Source: Geothrix rubra (GTDB taxonomy: Bacteria; Acidobacteriota; Holophagae; Holophagales; Holophagaceae). Taken from it: DNA of 64,000 nucleotides. The notes below the pieces were generated by a model that saw nothing but the letters and a program-made list of their open reading frames with translations, was not told where the DNA came from and did not search any database. How positions within the stretch are numbered: the stretch's first letter is position 1; every line of letters starts with the position of its first letter. Shown here piece by piece: positions 51,586 to 62,964 of the stretch. The position numbers and the translations under genes were made by a program. The DNA lies in assembly GCF_030268065.1 (NCBI RefSeq), contig NZ_BSDD01000003.1:186001-250000 (forward strand). The letters run 5' to 3'.

Positions 51586-51606
51586 GCAGAGCCCAGTGGG
51601 CTCTGC
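51586..51606 (+). terminator. 9-bp hairpin after the GNAT gene
   Basis: GCAGAGCCC and GGGCTCTGC pair over AGT, 25 bp beyond the stop. The right arm is the beginning of the first 66-bp repeat unit. No T run, so factor-independent termination is uncertain. Confidence 0.4.
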
Positions 51607-51850
51607 GGAGTCGGGCCCCGGCGAGGAGGGAATCAGGACCGGGTGGGACGAGCTCAAGCCCCCGCGCTCTGCGGAGTCGGGCCCCGGCGAGGAGGGAATC
51701 AGGACCGGGTGGGACGAGCTCAAGCCCCCGCGCAGGGCGGAGTCGGGCCCCGGCGAGGAGGGAATCAGGACCGGGTGGGACGAGCTCAAGCCCCCGCGCA
51801 GGGCGGAATCGGGCCCCGGCGAGGAGGGAATCAGGTCTGGGTGGGACGAA
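51601..51850. repeat. 66-bp tandem array between the GNAT gene and acpS
   Basis: Three nearly perfect 66-bp units (51601-51666, 51667-51732, 51733-51798) are followed by a diverging fourth (51799 to about 51850). The first six bases of each unit vary (CTCTGC or CAGGGC). Because 66 is a multiple of three, several frames stay open across it, giving false repeat proteins of 22-residue period. It ends about 25 bp before acpS and fills the intergenic gap. No gene is supported within it. Confidence 0.88.
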
Positions 51851-51874
51851 GGGCATCCGCTGTAGGATGGCCCC

Positions 51875-52243
51875 ATGATCCTCGGCCTCGGCACGGACCT
51901 CTGCCCCCCCTCCCGCTGGCGCCGGCTGGTGGAGCGCTTCGGGGCGGAGAAGTGCGCCGGGCGGATCCTCCACCCGGACGAGGCTGCCTACCTCCTGGCC
52001 GGCAATCGGGAGCGGCTCCCCGAGCGGCTGGCCGGGCGCTGGGCCCTCCGGGAGGCCTTCGGCAAGGCCCTGGGCGTGGGCCTGGACGGCTGGTCCTGGA
52101 AGGAGCTGCGCTACCGGAACGGCCGCATGCAGGCCGAAGGCGCCCTGGCGGACCGCCTGGCCGCCCGGGGGGTCCGGACGCTCCATGGCAGCGTCAGCCA
52201 TGACGGCGACCTGGCCCTGGCGGTCGTGATCCTGGAGGGCTGA
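51875..52243 (+). CDS. acpS: holo-[acyl-carrier-protein] synthase
   Basis: Transfers 4'-phosphopantetheine from CoA to apo-ACP, making it usable for fatty-acid synthesis; 122 residues. Motifs: ILGLGTDLCPPSRW (Mg-binding Asp8), RWALREAFGKALGVG (Glu and Lys of the WxxKEAxxK motif, with W-A-L-R-E-A-F) and GSVSHDGDLALAVVI. ATG 51875 follows AGGATG. Preceded by the 66-bp array and followed by a CGAGGGG/CCCCTCG stem. Confidence 0.87.
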   Translation: MILGLGTDLCPPSRWRRLVERFGAEKCAGRILHPDEAAYLLAGNRERLPERLAGRWALREAFGKALGVGLDGWSWKELRYRNGRMQAEGALADRLAARGVRTLHGSVSHDGDLALAVVILEG

Positions 52244-52249
52244 CCTCGA

Positions 52250-52266
52250 CGAGGGGACCCCCCTCG
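52250..52266 (+). terminator. short hairpin after acpS
   Basis: CGAGGGG and CCCCTCG pair over ACC, 7 bp after the acpS stop. The remaining gap to cheR (52267-52349) shows nothing else. Confidence 0.4.
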
Positions 52267-52349
52267 CAGGGGTCGGGCCAGGCTCAGGGACCGCGTCTGA
52301 AAACTCAAGCCTCCGGCCAGGAAGCCGATCCCGCGGGAAGGACGACCGC

Positions 52350-53207
52350 ATGGATCCCCTCCAGGCCAAGCAGCAGATGACCCTCGCCGAGTTCCGGAGC
52401 CTCCGGGACTTCATCTATGCCAAATCCGGGATCTTCTTCAACGAGTCCAAGCAGTACTTCCTGGAGAACCGCCTCAGCAAGCGCCTGGGGGAGCTGGGCC
52501 TGCGGACCTACGGGGACTACCTGTCGCTGCTCCAGGGCAGCCAGGGCCCCGCCGAACTCAAGCGCCTCTTCGTGGAGATCACCACCAACGAGACGAGCTT
52601 CTGGCGGAACCCCCCGCAGATCGAGGCCTTCCAGAACATCGTGCTTCCCGAGGCGGCGAAGCTGGCCCGGGAGCGGGGTCAGACCCGGCTGCGCATCTGG
52701 TCCGCGGCCTGCTCCAGCGGGGAGGAGCCCTACACCCTGGCCATGATCTGCCACGAACTCCGGGACACCGCGCTCCGGGGGTTCACCGTGGAGATCCTGG
52801 CCACGGACATCAGCGAGAAGGTGCTGGCCCAGGCCCAGGACGGGGTCTACAACGCCTACACCCTGAGGAACCTGACCCCCGAGCAGCTTCAGCGCCACTT
52901 CCTGACCCTGGGGCGCGACCTGTTCCAGGTGAAGCCCGACCTCCAGCGCTACACCGCCTTCCGGAACTTCAACCTGGTGGACTATGGCGGCTACCGGACC
53001 CTGGGCAGCTTCGATGTGATCTTCTGCCGGAACGTGCTCATCTATTTCGACGAGGCCGTGAAGGGCCAGGTCCTGAAGGGCTTCCACGCCCAGCTCCACC
53101 CCCACGCCTACCTCCTGGTGGGACACAGCGAAAGCATCCACGCCTTCAACACAGGATTCGAACTCCTGCACTTCAGCAAGGCCATGGGCTACCGGAAACG
53201 GGCCTGA
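52350..53207 (+). CDS. cheR: CheR-type protein-glutamate methyltransferase
   Basis: SAM-dependent methylation of glutamates on chemoreceptors; 285 residues. The N-terminal helical domain is followed by EITTNETSFWRNP, a CheR hallmark. The SAM motif is RIWSAACSSGEEPYTLAM, then LATDISEKVLAQA, and the late segment FDVIFCRNVLIYFDEAVK. ATG 52350 follows AAGGA. It opens a co-directional operon with two HDOD proteins, CheB, a FliK-like protein and two kinases; no CheA, CheW or receptor is nearby. Its methylation target may not be a classical MCP. Confidence 0.9.
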   Translation: MDPLQAKQQMTLAEFRSLRDFIYAKSGIFFNESKQYFLENRLSKRLGELGLRTYGDYLSLLQGSQGPAELKRLFVEITTNETSFWRNPPQIEAFQNIVLPEAAKLARERGQTRLRIWSAACSSGEEPYTLAMICHELRDTALRGFTVEILATDISEKVLAQAQDGVYNAYTLRNLTPEQLQRHFLTLGRDLFQVKPDLQRYTAFRNFNLVDYGGYRTLGSFDVIFCRNVLIYFDEAVKGQVLKGFHAQLHPHAYLLVGHSESIHAFNTGFELLHFSKAMGYRKRA

Positions 53208-53218
53208 GGGAGCACACC

Positions 53219-54067
53219 ATGCCGATCACGCCGCAAGAACTCATCGCGAACCTGGGCGACCTCCCGCCCCTGCCCCAGGTGGCGACGCAGCTGCTGCGGG
53301 TTTCCGCGGATCCCGACGCCTCCGCGGAGGACCTCCGGAAGATCATCTCCACGGACCAGGCCCTCACCAGCCAGATCCTGAAGATCGCCAACTCCGCGAT
53401 GTTCGGGATGATGCGCGAGGTGAACACCCTCACCCAGGCGATCATGACCCTCGGCTTCTCGACCATCAAGAGCGTGGTCATCGCCAGCTCCGCCAAGAAC
53501 CTCTACCACCGCGGCACCGTGGGTCTCCAGGAGCGGCTCATCTGGGAACACGCCCTGGTGACCGCCATCGCGAGCCGCGCCTTCGCCAAGGCCGTGCGCT
53601 TCCCGCGGGTGGAGGAGGCCTTCATCGGCGGCCTCATGCACGACATCGGGAAGTCGGTGATGGGCGTGAAGTTCCCCGAGCGCTACGGGGCCCTGCTCCG
53701 CACGGTCTACAACGAGGGCGGCGACAGCCTGGCCCTGGAGCTGGACACCTTCGGTTTCGACCATGCCATGGTCGGGGAGGCCCTGGTCCAGCAGTGGAAC
53801 CTGGCCCCCGGCCTCCAGCAGGCCGTCCGCTGGCACCACGATCCCATCCATGCCAAGGAGGAGCACCTGGCCCTGGCCGCCATCGTCGCCCTGGCCAACC
53901 ACCTGGCCCTGGAGCAGAAGGCCGGCATCGGCAACCCGGCCCACCTGGAGCCGGCCACCCGCCAGGCCATGGAGATCCTCAAGCTGGGGCCCGAGGCCCT
54001 GGAGGCCCACAAGGAGAGCGTCAAGCATGCCATCGAGCAGGACAAGACGATGATCGCGGAGTTCTGA
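53219..54067 (+). CDS. HDOD-domain protein
   Basis: A 282-residue HDOD protein, a phosphohydrolase-like fold usually without activity, common in bacterial signalling. Family motifs: LPPLPQVATQLLRVSADPDAS, then TSQILKIANSAMFG, IMTLGFSTIKSVV, and FIGGLMHDIGKSVMGV with an HD pair. HHDP late in the protein could be residual metal ligands. ATG 53219 follows GGGAG. It directly precedes a second HDOD gene; their ends abut (stop then ATG). Confidence 0.85.
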   Translation: MPITPQELIANLGDLPPLPQVATQLLRVSADPDASAEDLRKIISTDQALTSQILKIANSAMFGMMREVNTLTQAIMTLGFSTIKSVVIASSAKNLYHRGTVGLQERLIWEHALVTAIASRAFAKAVRFPRVEEAFIGGLMHDIGKSVMGVKFPERYGALLRTVYNEGGDSLALELDTFGFDHAMVGEALVQQWNLAPGLQQAVRWHHDPIHAKEEHLALAAIVALANHLALEQKAGIGNPAHLEPATRQAMEILKLGPEALEAHKESVKHAIEQDKTMIAEF

Positions 54068-54931
54068 ATGGTCACCCCGGAGCAGCTGGCCTCGCGTTTG
54101 AAGGCCAAGACCTTGCCCAGCCTCCCCCTCACGGTGGTGGCCCTGGGCGAGGCGGTCCAGGACGACCGCTGCACCGTGGACCGCATCCTCGGCATCCTCT
54201 CCAGGGATCCCTCCCTCTCGGCCACCCTGCTGCGCCTGGCCAACTCGGCCCTCTACGCCGGGGACGGCGCGGCGGCGGACCTGCGCACCGCGGTCCTGCG
54301 CCTGGGCTTCGATGCCATCGCCAACCTCGGCACCGGCGCCGCCGTGATCCGGACCCTCCGGGGCGGCGTCCACCTGGATGCCCTCCGCCTCTGGCAGCAC
54401 AGCGTCGCCGTGGGCCAGACGGCCCGGGGGATCTGCCGGCTGGCCCGGCGCCACGGGCAGGCGGAGACCGCCTTCCTGGGCGGCCTGCTCCACGACATCG
54501 GCAAGGTCGCCCTGGACACCTGCTTCCCGGAGGAATACCAGGCGGTGCTGGCGAAGGTGGCCGCCGGGAGCTTCTCGGTGGACGCCGAGCACGAGCTGCT
54601 CGGCATGGACCACGCCCAGGCCGGCGCCCTGCTGGCGGGCGACTGGCACTTCCCCGAGCCCATCATCGAGGTCATCCGCGACCACCATGCCCCGAAGTCC
54701 GGCGACTTCCTGCCGAACCTCATCCACCTGTCGGACCTGCTGGTGCGGACCCGCATCCCGGTCGGGCCCGCGGACGAGCGGCTCAGCTTCTCCCTGGAGA
54801 GCCTGCCGGCCTTCCGGGAGGTGCTGGCCGGTTCCCTGGACAAGGACCTGGACGTGGAGCGCCTCACCTTCTCCATCGACGACGAGCTGGACCATGCCCT
54901 GGCGTTCGTCGAACTCGCCTTTCAAGCCTGA
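54068..54931 (+). CDS. second HDOD-domain protein
   Basis: A 287-residue paralogue of the previous gene in the same operon. It has LPSLPLTVVALGEAVQD, SATLLRLANSALYAG, VLRLGFDAIANLGTGA and GGLLHDIGKVALD (HD pair intact), with DHHAPKSGDF further on. It starts at the base after the preceding TGA, using GCGGAG inside the earlier gene as a ribosome-binding site. The pair may form a heterodimer. No catalytic assignment. Confidence 0.85.
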   Translation: MVTPEQLASRLKAKTLPSLPLTVVALGEAVQDDRCTVDRILGILSRDPSLSATLLRLANSALYAGDGAAADLRTAVLRLGFDAIANLGTGAAVIRTLRGGVHLDALRLWQHSVAVGQTARGICRLARRHGQAETAFLGGLLHDIGKVALDTCFPEEYQAVLAKVAAGSFSVDAEHELLGMDHAQAGALLAGDWHFPEPIIEVIRDHHAPKSGDFLPNLIHLSDLLVRTRIPVGPADERLSFSLESLPAFREVLAGSLDKDLDVERLTFSIDDELDHALAFVELAFQA

Positions 54932-54940
54932 GGAGCAGTG

Positions 54941-56032
54941 ATGACCGTCCGGATCCTGGTGGTGGATGACAGCCCCTTCATGCGGAAGTCCCTCCAGAAG
55001 ATGCTGGAGGAGGCCCCGGACCTGAAGGTGGTGGCCACGGCCCGCGACGGCATCGACGCCCTGGAGAAGCTCGAGGAGCACAAGCCCGACCTCGTCACCC
55101 TCGACATCGAGATGCCCCGGATGGACGGGCTCACGTGCCTGCGGAAGATCATGGCCACCCATCCCCTGCCGGTGCTCATGGTCTCCAGCCTCACCCAGGA
55201 GGGAGCCCAGGCCACCCTGGACGCCCTCTCCCTCGGGGCCCTGGACTTCATCCCGAAGGAGAGCAGCTTCGCCACCATGAGCATCATGCAGATCCAGCAG
55301 GACCTGCAGGAGAAGGTGCGCCGCCTGGCCGCCAGCCCCCGGTTCCATCCCCGGCCCCCGGCCGAACCGCCGGCCGTGCGGCCCGCCCGCCCCGCGGTCC
55401 CCTCCGTCCCGATCTCCGCGGTCCCGATCCCCGCAGGCACCGCCCTCCCCGCCTCGCCCACCGCCGAACTGCTGGTGATCGGCAGCTCCACGGGCGGGCC
55501 CAAGGCCCTGCAGGACATCCTCCCGGCGCTGCCTGCCGACCTGCCCGTGCCCTGCCTCATCGTCCAGCACATGCCCAGCACCTTCACCCGGCCCTTCGCG
55601 GACCGCCTGGACGGCCTCTGCCAGGTGCATGTGAAGGAGGCCGAGCAGGGAGAGCCCCTGAAGGCCGGCACCGTCTACATCGCGCCGGGCGGCATCCACA
55701 TGCTCTACGGGGCCCGCGGGCCGAAGGGCTGCGTGGAGCTCACGCCCGAGCCCGTCTCCTCCCTCCACCGCCCCAGCGTGGATGTGCTCTTCCAGAGCGT
55801 GGCGGACCACTACCGCGGCCAGGTGCTGGCCACCATCCTCACGGGCATGGGCGCCGACGGCGCCAAGGGCATGGAGCAGCTCAAGCGGAAGGGGGCCCAC
55901 ACCCTCGCCGAGTCCGAGGAATCCTGCGTCGTCTACGGCATGCCGCGGGCCGCCGTGGAGCGGGGGTGCGTGGACCTGGTGGCCCCCTTGCCCGACATCG
56001 CCGGCCACCTGCGCCGCCACTTCCGGCTCTGA
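54941..56032 (+). CDS. cheB: CheB-type receiver-methylesterase
   Basis: Response regulator that demethylates receptor glutamates, 363 residues. Receiver: VDD at 8-10 and phospho-Asp55 in TLDIEMPRMDG. A Pro-rich linker covers about 135-170. Methylesterase: GSSTGGPKAL (Ser183), VQHMPSTFTRPFADRL (His210) and ILTGMGADGAKGM (Asp306), a full triad. It is expected to act with the CheR at 52350. ATG 54941 follows GAGGAG; the GTG just before it would add one residue. The stop overlaps the next start (TGATG). Confidence 0.92.
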   Translation: MTVRILVVDDSPFMRKSLQKMLEEAPDLKVVATARDGIDALEKLEEHKPDLVTLDIEMPRMDGLTCLRKIMATHPLPVLMVSSLTQEGAQATLDALSLGALDFIPKESSFATMSIMQIQQDLQEKVRRLAASPRFHPRPPAEPPAVRPARPAVPSVPISAVPIPAGTALPASPTAELLVIGSSTGGPKALQDILPALPADLPVPCLIVQHMPSTFTRPFADRLDGLCQVHVKEAEQGEPLKAGTVYIAPGGIHMLYGARGPKGCVELTPEPVSSLHRPSVDVLFQSVADHYRGQVLATILTGMGADGAKGMEQLKRKGAHTLAESEESCVVYGMPRAAVERGCVDLVAPLPDIAGHLRRHFRL

Positions 56033-56913
56033 TGGACATCCCCGGTCCCCTGGTCCCCCTGGCCCTCGGGGCCGTGCAACTGCCCCCGGCGGCCGCGGCC
56101 TCGGTCTCCGGCCTCGATCTCCTGAAGGGACAGCTCCTGGAGGCTGTCCTGCTGGAGGTCCTGCCCGACAGCGTGCGCCTCCAGCTTCCGGGCGGCCAGG
56201 AACTGCGGGCCCAGGGCCAGCTCCCCTTCCCCGCAGGCAGCCTCCTGGCCCTGAAGACCTCGCCCCTGCCTGGGGGAGCCGGCCTGCGCCTCCAGGTGCT
56301 CGGGGCCACGCCCCCGCCCACGGATCCGGTCCTGGCTCCCCTGGCCCAGGGCGAGGCCGCGCCCCTCCTGGCCCGGCTCCAGGTCCCTTCAGAGGCCCTG
56401 AGGCCCCTGGCCGACCTGTTCCGGACCCTGGCCGGCGCCGAGGCGGCGGCGACGCCGGAGGGCTGGGCCACCCTGCTGAAGGCGGTCATGACGACCCTGT
56501 CGGATGCGGTCGCCTCGCCCCGGGAGGCGCCCTTCCACGCCCTCCAGGCCCAGGAAGGCACGGCCCTCTTCGAGATCCCCCTGCCCTGGGCGCCAGGCGC
56601 CGATCCCATGCGGATCTGGGTCGAGGCCGACGCGGCAGGCGGGGACGCGGAGGAGCCCACCCGCCGGGTGTTCCTCAGCGTGCCCTTCAGCGCCCTCGGC
56701 GAGGTGCGCCTGGGTGTGGAACGGAACCGCGCCGGGCTCCGCGCACGCCTCTGGCTGGAGGACCCCTCCCGCCTGGAAGGCCTCCGGGCCGGGCTGGAGG
56801 CCGAGCTGTCCACCCTGGGTGTCCCCGCCACCCTCCAGCTCCTGCCCCTGCCTACCGCCGCCCCCGATCTGCGGGCCCTGGCGGGGGGCAGCTCCCTTTC
56901 GGCCCTCGGATGA
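56032..56913 (+). CDS. FliK C-terminal-like protein
   Basis: A 293-residue protein. The C-terminal 100 residues follow the pattern of the flagellar hook-length control protein FliK: PFSALGEVRLGVERNRAGLR, then ARLWLEDPSRLEGLRAGLEA and LSTLGVPATLQL. The N-terminal part is Leu/Pro/Ala-rich with LPGGQELRAQG. No flagellar gene lies nearby, so it may serve a non-flagellar role, such as in the signalling operon. Overlaps CheB (TGATG) and the following kinase (ATGA). Confidence 0.55.
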   Translation: MDIPGPLVPLALGAVQLPPAAAASVSGLDLLKGQLLEAVLLEVLPDSVRLQLPGGQELRAQGQLPFPAGSLLALKTSPLPGGAGLRLQVLGATPPPTDPVLAPLAQGEAAPLLARLQVPSEALRPLADLFRTLAGAEAAATPEGWATLLKAVMTTLSDAVASPREAPFHALQAQEGTALFEIPLPWAPGADPMRIWVEADAAGGDAEEPTRRVFLSVPFSALGEVRLGVERNRAGLRARLWLEDPSRLEGLRAGLEAELSTLGVPATLQLLPLPTAAPDLRALAGGSSLSALG

Positions 56914-59900
56914 ACATCCCGGAAGCCTTCCCGCTCGACGAGGAGCCCAGCGGCGCCCAGGGGCAGCTGGGACCCGCCCTCCGACGGTCGCGCATGCGCC
57001 CCCTGCCCGTGCTGGCGGCCTACCTGGTGCTCTTCATCCTCCTCCAGCGGGCGGCGGCCCACCTGGCCCCGGCCCCTGCGGTCAGCGTCTGGTACTTCCC
57101 CGCCGCCCTCAGCCTGGCGCTGCTGTTCATCCTCGGACCGGCCTACGCCCCGGCCCTGGCCGTGGCCGCCTTCCTCGGGAACCTGGCCCTGGTGCTCCCC
57201 CCCGTCGGCCTCCCGGTGTCCCTGGCCGCCCTCAACGCCCTGGCCCACGCCGCGGGCTACGGACTGGTGGCCCTGGCCTTCCGGCGGGGCGGCCTATCCC
57301 CCCGGCTGCGGCGGCTGCCGGATGTCGCGGGTTTCCTCCTCACGGCCATGGCGGGGCCGATGCTGGTGGCGGCGCCAGCGGTGCTGGCCCTCCGGGCGGG
57401 CTCGGAGCTCGGTCCCCTCTCCGCCTTCACCGCCTTCCACGCCTTCTGGCTGGGCGACACGCTGGGCATCCTCACCCTCGGCCCCTTCCTCCTGGTGTGG
57501 CTCCTCCCGCTGGTCCGGGGCGGGCGCCCGGCGTCCTGGCGGCCGGAGCGCCCTGTCGAGGCCGCCCTCCAGTCCGCGGCCCTGGCCCTGGGGGCCCTGG
57601 CCACGGTGGACCTGAGCGCGCCGGGGACCCTCCACCTGAAGTACGTGCTCTTCCTCCCCCTGCTCTGGGTGGCCCTGCGGGGCGGGATGAGGGCCCTGAG
57701 CCTCGCCATTCCCTTCCTCTCGCTCGTCCTGCTCGGTCTCCTGGCCTGGAAGGGGGGATCGACCTCCCTCCTGATCGACGCCCAGGCCTTCCTGGCGGTG
57801 CTCTTCGGAACGGCGCTGCTCATGGGCGCCGCCACGGAGGACCAGGCCGCCGCCCTCCGCGCCCAGGCGCGCCACACCGCGCGGCTGAACCAGCTCGTGG
57901 AGGGCACCGGCGCCCTCCCCTGGGAGATGAACCCGGAAACCGGCCGCCCGGGCCGCCTCGACGGCCGGGTGGAGGCCCTGGTGGGCTGGCCCCGCCCCGC
58001 CTGGCTGGCCCGGCCCTACTGGGGGGAGGTGGTCCATCCCGACGACCGGGCCGCCTTCCATCGCTTCTGCCGGGAGACGTGGCAGTCGGGGACCGGACGG
58101 CAGATGGACCTGCGGCTCCGCACCCCGGAAGGGGCGATCCGCTGGGTGCGGGTCCAGGCCGGCCCGGATCCCGCCCCGGACCGGACCATGGTGATGGGCT
58201 TCCTCTTCGACATCCACGCCCAGAAGCAGGCCGAGGAGGCCCGCCACCGCTTCTTCCAGATGACCGGCGAGCTGCTGGCCATCTGGGATGCGCAGGGCCG
58301 CCTCCAGGACCTCAATCCGGCCTGGGAGGCCCAGCTGGGCTACCGGCAGGGGGACCTGCTCGGCACGCCGATCCTGGACCTGGTGCACCCCGAGGACCGC
58401 GACCCCATCCAGGCCCTGCACACGCAGCTGGCGCAGTCCGGGGGTCCCCTGGGCTTCGAGGGCCGGTTCCGCGCCCGGGATGGCGCCTACCGGTGGCTCC
58501 TCTGGTCCGCCACCGCGCTGCCGGACCAGGGCCTGGCCTACGGCGTGGCGCGCGACATCACGGAACGCAAGGGGATGGAGCTCCGGCTGCGGGCCAGCGA
58601 GGCCCAGTACCGCTCCACCCTCGCCGCCCTGGAGGAGGGCGTGGTGCTGCGGGACGCGGAGGGCCGCATCCTCTCCCGCAACGCCGCTGCGGAACGGATC
58701 CTGGACGGCGAACCCTGGCTGATGGACAGCCCCTTCGACGCAAGCATGGACGTCACCCACGAAGATGGGACCCCCTTGCGGCCCGAGGAACTGCCGCCCC
58801 TGCTGGCCCTGCGCACAGGCCTTCCCGTGTCCGGTTCGGTCTTCGGCTTCCGCCGGAAGGACGGCCGCCGGACCTGGGTCCAGGTGGCGGCCCAGCCCCT
58901 GGTGGCCGACGGCGCGGTCCAGGGCGTCGTCTGTTCCATCGTTGACGTCACCGCCCAGCGGGCCGCCCTCGAGGCCCTCCACCACAGCGAGCGGGAGCTG
59001 CGGAGCATCCTGGACACCCTGCCCGACATGATCTTCCACCTGGACGCCCGGGGCACCTTCCTCGGGCTCAAGACCCCGAGCCAGGAGCAGCTCATCCAGC
59101 CGCCCGAGGCCTTCCTGGGGCGGACCGTGGCCCAGATCCTGCCCGAGCTGGCGGAACCCACCCTCGCCGCCACCCGCGCCTGCCTCCGGGAGGGCCGGCC
59201 CCAGAGCTTCCGCTACTCCCTGCCGGATGCCGCGGGGACGGAACGCCACTACGAGGCGCGGGTCATCCCCCACCGGGCCGACGAGGTGCTGGCCATCGTG
59301 CGGGACATCTCGGACTTCAAGCGCCACGAGGAGGCCATCCAGGTGGCCCTGCGGGAGAAGGAGGTGCTCCTCAAGGAGATCCACCACCGGGTGAAGAACA
59401 ACCTCCAGGTGGTGTCCAGCCTCCTCCGGCTCCAGGCCGGATCCCACCCGGAGCCCGCCGTCCAGGCGGCCCTCCAGGAGGCCCAGGAGCGCATCCAGGC
59501 CATCGCCCTCATCCACCAGAAGCTGAAGCACTCGCCGGATCCCACCCGCCTGGACCTGGCCACCTACGTGGAGACCCTCGCCGAGCGCCTGGTGCGGAGC
59601 TATGCCAGCACGCCCACCCTGGTGGACCTGCAGATCCGGGTGGATCCGATCCGGCTCGGTCCCGACGAAGCCGTGCCCCTGGGGCTGGTGCTCAACGAGC
59701 TGGTGTCCAACGCCCTCCAGCACGCCTTCCCCCCCGGACAGGGCGGGAGCCTGGAGATCGACCTCGAGGGGCTGCCCGGGGGCCGGGCCATGCTCCGCGT
59801 GGCCGACTCGGGCAGCGGACTGCCGGACGGGACCGACCTGGAGCACGGCGGCCTGGGCTTCCAGCTGGTGCGCGCCCTGGCCGACCAGCTCGATGGCACA

Positions 59901-59976
59901 CTCGAACTGGAGCGGCGCAGGGGCGCCGCCATCCGACTGACCTTCACCCCCCGTCCGGGCCCCGGCGCCGTTCCCC

Positions 59977-59987
<11 letters not shown>
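56910..59987 (+). CDS. MASE1-multi-PAS histidine kinase (HisKA_2/HWE type)
   Basis: A 1025-residue membrane sensor kinase. About eight to nine N-terminal helices (residues 30-310) resemble the MASE1 module, including PAVSVWYFPAALSLALLFIL and FHAFWLGDTLGILTLGPFLL. Several PAS domains follow (about 325 to 810), e.g. LLAIWDAQGRLQDLNPAW and IFHLDARGTFLGL, and the dimerisation segment is LKEIHHRVKNNLQVVSSLL with His826. The ATPase has LNELVSNALQHAFPPG and GGLGFQLVRALA. It begins with ATGA overlap. It probably signals to the receiver protein that follows. Confidence 0.85.
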
Positions 59988-61899
<1,912 letters not shown>

Positions 61900-62892
61900 T
61901 CAGGCCTTGGCCCGGAGCTGCTTCAGCAGCCGCGGCAGGCGGTTGAGGGCGGCCTGGGACTCGGTCCATTCGCGGTGGGGCCGGGCGGGGAAGCCGGTCA
62001 CGAAGCTCCCCTCGGGCAGGCTCTTGGCCACCACGCTGTTGCCGCCCACGATGCTGCGGCTGCCGATCTCGATGTGGCCCACCACGCCCACCTTGCCCGC
62101 CAGGGTCACGTAGTCCCCCAGCTTCGTGGAGCCGCTGATGCCCGTCTGGCTCACCAGGAGGCAGTGCTCCCCCACCTGCACGTTGTGGCCCACCTGCACC
62201 TGGTTGTCCACCTTGGTGTCGGCACCGATGCGCGTGGGGCCCAGCACGCCGCGGTCCACGGTCACGCAGGCGCCGATCTCCGCCTCGTCGCCCACCTCCA
62301 CCCAGCCCACCTGGGGCACCTTCTGGTGCCGGCCGTCCACCAGTACGTAGCCGTAGCCGTCGCTGCCCAGCACCGAATTGGCGTGGATCCGCACGTTCCG
62401 GCCCAGCCGGGTGCGCCGGTAGAGCACCACGCCGGAGAAGAGCTCGCAGCCCTCCCCGAGGACGCAGTCGTCGCCCACGTGGACGCCGGGGTGCAGGACG
62501 CAGCCCGCGCCCAGGACCGACCGGGCCCCCACGGTGGCCCCGGGGGCGACCCGGCAGCCCGCCCCCAGGGTGGCCGTGGGATGCACGGGGGTTCCCCCCC
62601 AGTCCGGCTCGGGTTCGGGGTGCAGCCAGCCGATGGCCTGGGCGAAGGCCCAGTAGGGGTTCGACACCCGGAGGACCGGGCGGTCCCCCAGGTCGGCGGA
62701 GGGATCCGCCAGGATCAGGCCCGCCCCGCTCCCCAGGGCCTTGGCGGCGTACTTGGGGTTCGCAAGGAAGGAGACGGAGCCCGCGTGGGCCTCGTCCAGC
62801 GGCCGTACTTCGGAAATGGGGCGATCCGGGGGACAATGCTCCAGTTCGCCTCCCAGCCTCGTGGCCAGATCCTGGGCGGTGATCCTCGACAT
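61900..62892 (-). CDS. lpxD: UDP-3-O-(3-hydroxyacyl)glucosamine N-acyltransferase LpxD
   Basis: Third step of lipid A synthesis: N-acylation of UDP-3-O-acylglucosamine by 3-hydroxyacyl-ACP. The 330-residue length suits the family. The N-terminal uridine-binding domain includes GSVSFLANPKYAAKAL; then a left-handed beta-helix of hexapeptide repeats (VGARSVLGAGCVLHPGVHVG). Catalytic His is in VQVGHNVQVG. C-terminal helix ends LLKQLRAKA. ATG 62892 follows GAGGAGG. GTCTTC heptamers lie just upstream. It is divergent from lgt and not in an lpxA/fabZ operon here. Confidence 0.93.
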   Translation of the reverse strand: MSRITAQDLATRLGGELEHCPPDRPISEVRPLDEAHAGSVSFLANPKYAAKALGSGAGLILADPSADLGDRPVLRVSNPYWAFAQAIGWLHPEPEPDWGGTPVHPTATLGAGCRVAPGATVGARSVLGAGCVLHPGVHVGDDCVLGEGCELFSGVVLYRRTRLGRNVRIHANSVLGSDGYGYVLVDGRHQKVPQVGWVEVGDEAEIGACVTVDRGVLGPTRIGADTKVDNQVQVGHNVQVGEHCLLVSQTGISGSTKLGDYVTLAGKVGVVGHIEIGSRSIVGGNSVVAKSLPEGSFVTGFPARPHREWTESQAALNRLPRLLKQLRAKA

Positions 62893-62908
62893 GGCGGCCT
62901 CCTCGTCG

Positions 62909-62929
62909 GTCTTCAGTCTTCAGTCTTCG
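62909..62929. repeat. three tandem GTCTTC heptamers between lpxD and lgt
   Basis: GTCTTCA, GTCTTCA and GTCTTCG stand in tandem 17 bp upstream of the lpxD start. The same heptamer occurs at 24351-24378. They fall in the short divergent lpxD/lgt promoter region (62893-62964). Confidence 0.65.
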
Positions 62930-62964
62930 GCCTCCAGTTTCCACCCTCCCGCCCCGGATTTTCG

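Noticed and set aside
51601-51850. Possible CRISPR array
   Set aside because: Units abut without unique spacers, the whole 66 bp repeats, and no cas gene is present.
51578-51865. Apparent 95-residue repeat protein with 22-residue period
   Set aside because: Produced by the 66-bp tandem repeat; similar open frames exist in other frames and on the other strand, and no ribosome-binding site supports it.
55782-56909. Longer N-terminus for the MASE1 kinase
   Set aside because: The extension overlaps cheB and the FliK-like gene in another frame; ATG 56910 with ATGA overlap and first membrane helix nearby fits better.
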